Positions 60,027-64,000 of a stretch of 64,000 nucleotides of DNA are shown here, one piece after another. The stretch spans positions 310,001 through 374,000 of the forward strand of contig NZ_CP039704.1 of the NCBI RefSeq assembly GCF_005144965.1, read 5' to 3'. The stretch comes from Hankyongella ginsenosidimutans (GTDB taxonomy: Bacteria > Pseudomonadota > Alphaproteobacteria > Sphingomonadales > Sphingomonadaceae). Made by a program: the position numbers and the translations under genes. The notes under the pieces are model-generated. The model ran no database searches. It had not been told where the DNA came from and saw only the letters and a program-made list of their open reading frames with translations. Position 1 is the stretch's first letter; every line of letters starts with the position of its first letter.

Positions 60027-60663
60027 AGCAGGCCGCCGGCAGAGCGCCGCCACTGGCTGGCCAGGCCATCAAGCGTTGCCATGGCGTCCAGCTCGGCGCG
60101 TTCGACGGCCTTGCCGGTAATGATGCGGAACAGCCGCAGCACCGGCCAGTCCGGGTTGGGCCGGTCGAGGATCGTCGCCGTGTCGCCGGCCTCTACGGCA
60201 CCCGGCTCCAGCACCCGGAAATACCAGCCGCAGCGGCCGTTCTTCACCATCGCCCGCGGCATGCCGGGGTCCGCGAAGCGCAGCGCGAACTTGAAACAGG
60301 GCTGGCGCGGCTGGCACACCTGCAGGCGCGCGCCGCCGATCGCGAACACGTCGCCGATGCACACGCTCTCCTCGGTCAGGGTCTCGAAGCTGAGATTCTC
60401 GCCGACTGCGCCCGGCCCCAGGTGTGCTGCGGATGGTCGGCGCGCCAGCCGTCATAGGCGGGCAGGCCGTAGCCGTAGACGGCCTTCTCCGGCCCGCCGT
60501 GGACGCTGAGGTCCGCCTGCGCGTCGCCCGCCAGCCCCAGCGGCCCGACCGCGACCGGCCCGTCGACCGCACGCTTGACGAAGCCGCTCGGCACGGCTTG
60601 CGGCCCCAGCGGCTGCACCGCGCCGAGGTTGACGGACACAAGACGGACGGCGGCGAAGGACAT
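60023..60663 (-). CDS. MOSC-domain protein (YiiM-like)
   Basis: Molybdenum-cofactor sulfurase C-terminal fold. ATG at 60663; VRLVSVNLGAVQPL, AVPSGFVKRAVDGPVAV, GLAGDAQADLSVHGGPEKAVYGY; after a shift near 60415, GENLSFETLTEESVCIGDVF, RLQVCQPRQPCFKFALRF (conserved Cys), and a trailing helical 3-alpha part. About 213 residues. Confidence 0.85.
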
Positions 60664-60729
60664 GCGGGCGACTCCAGCGGATCGGGCGCACACAAGCACG
60701 CCGCCAATGCCTTGCCAAGAAGAACCGGT

Positions 60730-60834
60730 AGTGTCTCAGTTTGAAATTCTGCCGCTCACCCTGAGCTTGACGAAGGGTGAGCGGCTCGTGGTTCGTCAAG
60801 CTCACCACGAGCGGACTTTTCAAACTGAGACACT
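60730..60834. repeat. Nested three-hairpin repeat element
   Basis: Outer stem of 17 bp (60730-60746 with 60818-60834). Inside are CCGCTCACCCT (60752-60762) / AGGGTGAGCGG (60774-60784) and CTCGTGGT (60785-60792) / ACCACGAG (60804-60811). The whole would fold as a three-way junction. It lies between the MOSC gene and rpoZ. It looks like a REP or small non-autonomous element. Confidence 0.75.
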
Positions 60835-60913
60835 GCCAAAGAACCAGCAAACTTGACGCGGCGGGCCGGGCCTGCTAGCCAGCGCGGCTTCTCCACAAAC
60901 GCGAAGGATTGCC

Positions 60914-61256
60914 ATGGCGCGCGTCACCGTCGAGGACTGCATCGAGAAAATCCCCAACCGCTTCGAGCTGGTTCTGGGGCGGCGCAGCGCGCCCGGCAGA
61001 TCGCCTCCGGCGCTGAAATCCGCGTCGAGCGCGACCGCGACAAAACCCGGTGGTGGCGCTGCGCGAAATCGCCGAAAGCCACGTCTCGCCGGAAATGCTG
61101 GAAGAAGCGCTCGTCCAGGGCATGCAGCGCGTGATCGAGACCGAAGAGGACGTGACCGAGGACCCGACCTCGATCGCCGCCTCGGCCGAGGCCCTGCGCC
61201 TCACCGCCATCGCGCCGCCGCGCCCGAGCGTCGCCGACGAACTCGGCGACGACTGA
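60914..61256 (+). CDS. rpoZ: RNA polymerase omega subunit
   Basis: ATG at 60914: MARVTVEDCIEKIPNRFELVL. A correction near 60978 gives AAQRARQIASGAEIRVERDRDK, and one near 61045 gives NPVVALREIAESHVSPEMLEEAL and a long acidic tail. About 115 residues. Core housekeeping gene upstream of rel. Confidence 0.93.
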
Positions 61257-61353
61257 GCCGCAGTCTCCCCGCACCCATGCGGCATTGACGCTGGCGACGA
61301 CGCACCCAATAGTAGAACAGCCCTGATTTTCGGGCGGTTTCACGGGTTTGCGC

Positions 61354-63472
61354 GTGCTGCGGCAATATGAACTGGTCGAGAAGGTCAAGGCTTACGATCC
61401 GGACGCGGACGAGGAGATGCTCAACCGCGCCTATGTGTTCTCCATGCGCGCGCACGGCACCCAGTTGCGCGCCTCCGGCGACCCCTATTTCTCGCACCCG
61501 ATCGAAGTCGCCGGCATCCTGACCGACCTGAAGCTCGACGCCGAGACCATCGCCACCGGCATCCTGCACGACACGATCGAGGACACGGTCGCAACGCAGG
61601 ACCAGATCGAACGGCTGTTCGGCCGCAACGTCGCGCGGCTGGTCGACGGCGTCACCAAGCTGTCGCGCATCGAGGCGCAGACCGAATCCGAGCGCGCGGC
61701 CGAGAATTTCCGCAAGTTCCTGCTGGCGATGTCGGACGACATCCGCGTGCTGCTGGTCAAGCTCGCCGACCGGCTGCACAACATGCGTACCCTGCACTTC
61801 ATCAAGAACCCGGACAAGCGGCGGCGCATCGCCAAGGAAACCGCGGAAATCTACGCCCCGCTCGCCGAGCGGATCGGCATGTACGAGTTCAAGGACGAAC
61901 TGGCCGAGATCGCCTTCCGCGAACTGGAGCCGCTGGCGTTCGAATCGATCACCCGGCGGCTGGAGCAGCTGCGCGAGAGTGCGGGCGATCTGATCCCGCT
62001 GGCGATCGCCGATCTGGAGGAACTGCTGGCCGACAACGGCATCCGGGCGACGGTGGTCGGGCGGGAGAAGACGCCGCACTCGATCTGGAAGAAAATGCAG
62101 GAGCACCATGTCGGCTTCGAGCAATTGTCCGACATCATGGCGTTCCGCATCATCGTCGACAGTATCCCGGACGTCTATCAGGCGCTGGGGCTGATCCACC
62201 AGCGCTGGCCGATGGTGCCGGGGCGCTTCAAGGACTATATCTCGACACCCAAGCGCAACGGCTACCGCTCGATCCACACGACCGTCATCGGCCCGGCCAA
62301 GCGGCGCGTGGAAATCCAGATCCGTACCCACGAGATGCACGGCCAGGCGGAATATGGGCTGGCCGCCCACTGGGCCTACAAGACGAACGGGACTGCAAGC
62401 CCGCGCGAGAACTACCCTGGCTGCAGGACCTGCTGGAGATCCTCGACCATGATTCAGGCGCGGAGGAGTTCCTCGAGCACACGAAGCTCGCCATGTACCA
62501 GGACCAGGTGTTCTGCTTTACGCCCAAAGGCGAGCTGATCCAGCTGCCCCAGGGCTCGACGCCGGTCGACTTCGCGTTCGCCGTCCACACCAAGATGGGC
62601 GAGACCGCCGTGGGCCAAGGTCAATGGCCGGCTGGTGCCGCTGCGCACCCGGTTGCAGAACGGCGACCAGGTCGAGATACTGCGCTCGACGGCCCAGCGC
62701 CCGGAGCCCGGCTGGGCATCGTTCGTCGTCACCGGCAAGGCGCGCTCCGCCGTGCGCCGCTTCTCCCGCCAGCAGGAGCGCGAGGCGGCGATCGCCAGCG
62801 GCCGCTCGATGCTGCGCGCGCTGATCGAACGGCTTGACGTGGCGCTGGCACCCGGCGCGGTCGAGGCCGCCCTGCCCCGGCTGAAACTGCCGGACGAAGA
62901 AGCGCTGTACCTCGCGCTCGCCAGCCATGCGCTTGGCGAGGACGAGGTGGCCGAGGCGATCATCCCCGGCTCGACCGGGATTCTTCCCGCCCCATCGCCA
63001 AGGCCCCGCCGCGCGCAGCCCGCTGACCGCCTGCATCGGCGGCGGCCGGCCGGAACAGGGGCTGAGGCTCGCAGAGTGCTGCCACCCGGTCCCCGGCGAC
63101 CGGCTGGTCGGCGTCGCCGATCCGGACGACACGATCACCGTGCATGCCGTCGACTGTCCGGTGCTGGCGGCAGCACCCATCGAGCAGTGGGTCGACCTGC
63201 GCTGGCAGGACAAGCGGCCGGACGTGCTGTTCGTCGCCCGCCTGCGCCTGACCCTGCAGAACCGGCCCGGCGCGCTGGCGACCGCCGTCAGCGTCATCTC
63301 CAAGCTTGACGCCGTGATGGTCGGCATGTCGCTGGAGGAGCGCGACGACCATATCGCGACCGTGCTCTGCGACCTCGAAGTGGTCGATCTGGCGCATTTG
63401 ACAAAGGTTCTGGCCGCACTTAGGGCCACCCAGATGGTGAGCGCCGTCGAGCGCTCCCACTGTGCTGCATGA
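61354..63472 (+). CDS. rel: Bifunctional (p)ppGpp synthetase/hydrolase
   Basis: Stringent-response enzyme. GTG at 61354 (LRQYELVEKVKAYDPDADEEML). HD hydrolase: SHPIEVAGIL, GILHDTIEDT, LVKLADRLHNMRTLHF. Synthetase: IMAFRIIVDS, YKRNGYRSIHTTV-type STPKRNGYRSIHTT. After shifts near 62400, 62610 and 62990, TGS (VFCFTPKGELIQLP), zinc-finger-like and ACT (RPGALATAVSVISKL) regions. About 706 residues. Confidence 0.93.
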
Positions 63473-63479
63473 GGCTTTC

Positions 63480-64000
63480 GTGACCCCCGACGCCGTACTC
63501 GAGGAATTCCGCGCCGCCGGCGCCTGCTGGAAGGCCACTTCATCCTGTCGTCCGGTCTGCGCTCCAGCCGCTACCTGCAATGTGCGCTGGTGCTGAAGGA
63601 CCCCGGCGCGCCGAACGTCTGTGCCGGGCGCTGGCCGCACAGCTTCCGCAGGGCCTGCGCATCGACAGCGTCGTGTCGCCGGCGATGGGCGGCGTGATCG
63701 TCGGCTACGAGATGGCGCGCGCGCTCGGCTGCCAGTCCATGTTCCTGGAGCGGCCGGACGGCGTGTTTCACCTACGCCGCGGTTTTCGCTGCAGCCGGGC
63801 GAGCGGGTGTTCATGATGGAGGACATCGTCACCACCGGCCTGTCCTCGCGGGAGGCGATCAAGGCGATTACGCACGCCGGCGGTGAGGTGGTGGCGGCCG
63901 GCTGCCTGATCGACCGGTCGAACGGCGCGGCCGATCTCGGCGTGCCGCTCTACAGCCTGGCGCGCCTTGAGGTGCCGGCCTATGCGCCCGACGCGCTGCC
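63480..64000 (+). CDS. pyrE: Orotate phosphoribosyltransferase (partial, runs off right edge)
   Basis: Pyrimidine synthesis. GTG at 63480: [25 protein letters not shown] (in segments), [41 protein letters not shown] and the PRPP loop [17 protein letters not shown]. Shifts near 63525, 63605 and 63775. About 174 of about 190 residues are inside the window. Confidence 0.93.

Noticed and set aside
61354..63472. Split rel gene as a true pseudogene or two proteins
   Set aside because: The stringent-response gene is kept in these bacteria and the same break pattern affects rpoZ and pyrE, so sequence error is the simpler explanation.
1..64000. CRISPR arrays, rRNA genes and riboswitches
   Set aside because: No regularly spaced repeats, rRNA sequence or recognisable riboswitch core was found.

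Overview
The window is high-GC, gene-dense DNA from an alphaproteobacterium, most likely a member of the Sphingomonadales. The evidence is an rpoZ-rel-pyrE chromosomal block at the right end, a transfer and maintenance module of the kind found on sphingomonad and rhizobial elements at the left end, a sphingomonad-type lasso peptide locus, and dispersed hairpin repeats. Positions 1 to about 58,000 look like a genomic island or integrative element that abuts the 3' end of a tRNA-Ser(GGA) gene at 58,018-58,108. Beyond the tRNA lies ordinary chromosome: MAPEG protein, apt, a CoA-lyase, a MOSC protein, rpoZ, rel and pyrE.

Layout. 1-3,685: transfer genes (relaxase, a hypothetical gene, transglycosylase, TraF peptidase, HTH protein, DUF736). 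4,161-6,424: a tightly overlapping arsenic operon (arsI, arsR, arsN2, aqpS, arsC) under a perfect palindromic operator. 6,655-10,548: an EexN-like protein, a hypothetical gene, a ParB-like protein, a small protein with a sliding-clamp-type motif, and ArdC antirestriction. 11,275-12,767: merR-merT-merP plus a GDCCVxC protein, but no merA. 12,775-16,848: a quorum-sensing block (luxR, luxI, a PhyH oxygenase, a GntR regulator) divergent from a DUF6499-DUF2285 (FseA-like) transfer regulator. 17,311-26,017: a lasso peptide locus with FecI, FecR, an STN-TonB receptor and an isopeptidase on the plus strand, converging on cyclase C, fused leader-binding/protease B and a 38-residue precursor on the minus strand. 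26,233-27,723: a nucleotidyltransferase-HEPN protein and a DUF3147 protein. 27,854-37,316: a czc-type Co/Zn/Cd operon with its MerR regulator. 37,351-51,074: two further heavy-metal RND systems (a cus-type and one of unknown substrate) with Cys/Met/His-rich accessory proteins. 51,261-57,837: copC, DUF305, a NTF2-like protein, a cnrYXH-type sigma unit, a methyltransferase, and copA-cueR with a CueR operator.

The genes form three working layers: element spread and upkeep (relaxase, TraF, ParB, ArdC, EexN, quorum sensing with the DUF2285 regulator); metal and arsenic resistance, each unit with a recognisable sensor and operator; and a small-molecule system (lasso peptide synthesis, uptake and cleavage).

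Quality warning. Most long genes, including the housekeeping genes rpoZ, rel and pyrE, are interrupted by apparent one-base indels about every few hundred bases, often in short homopolymer runs. I read these as assembly or sequencing errors, not decay. I joined the pieces by family knowledge, so gene ends are approximate where stated.
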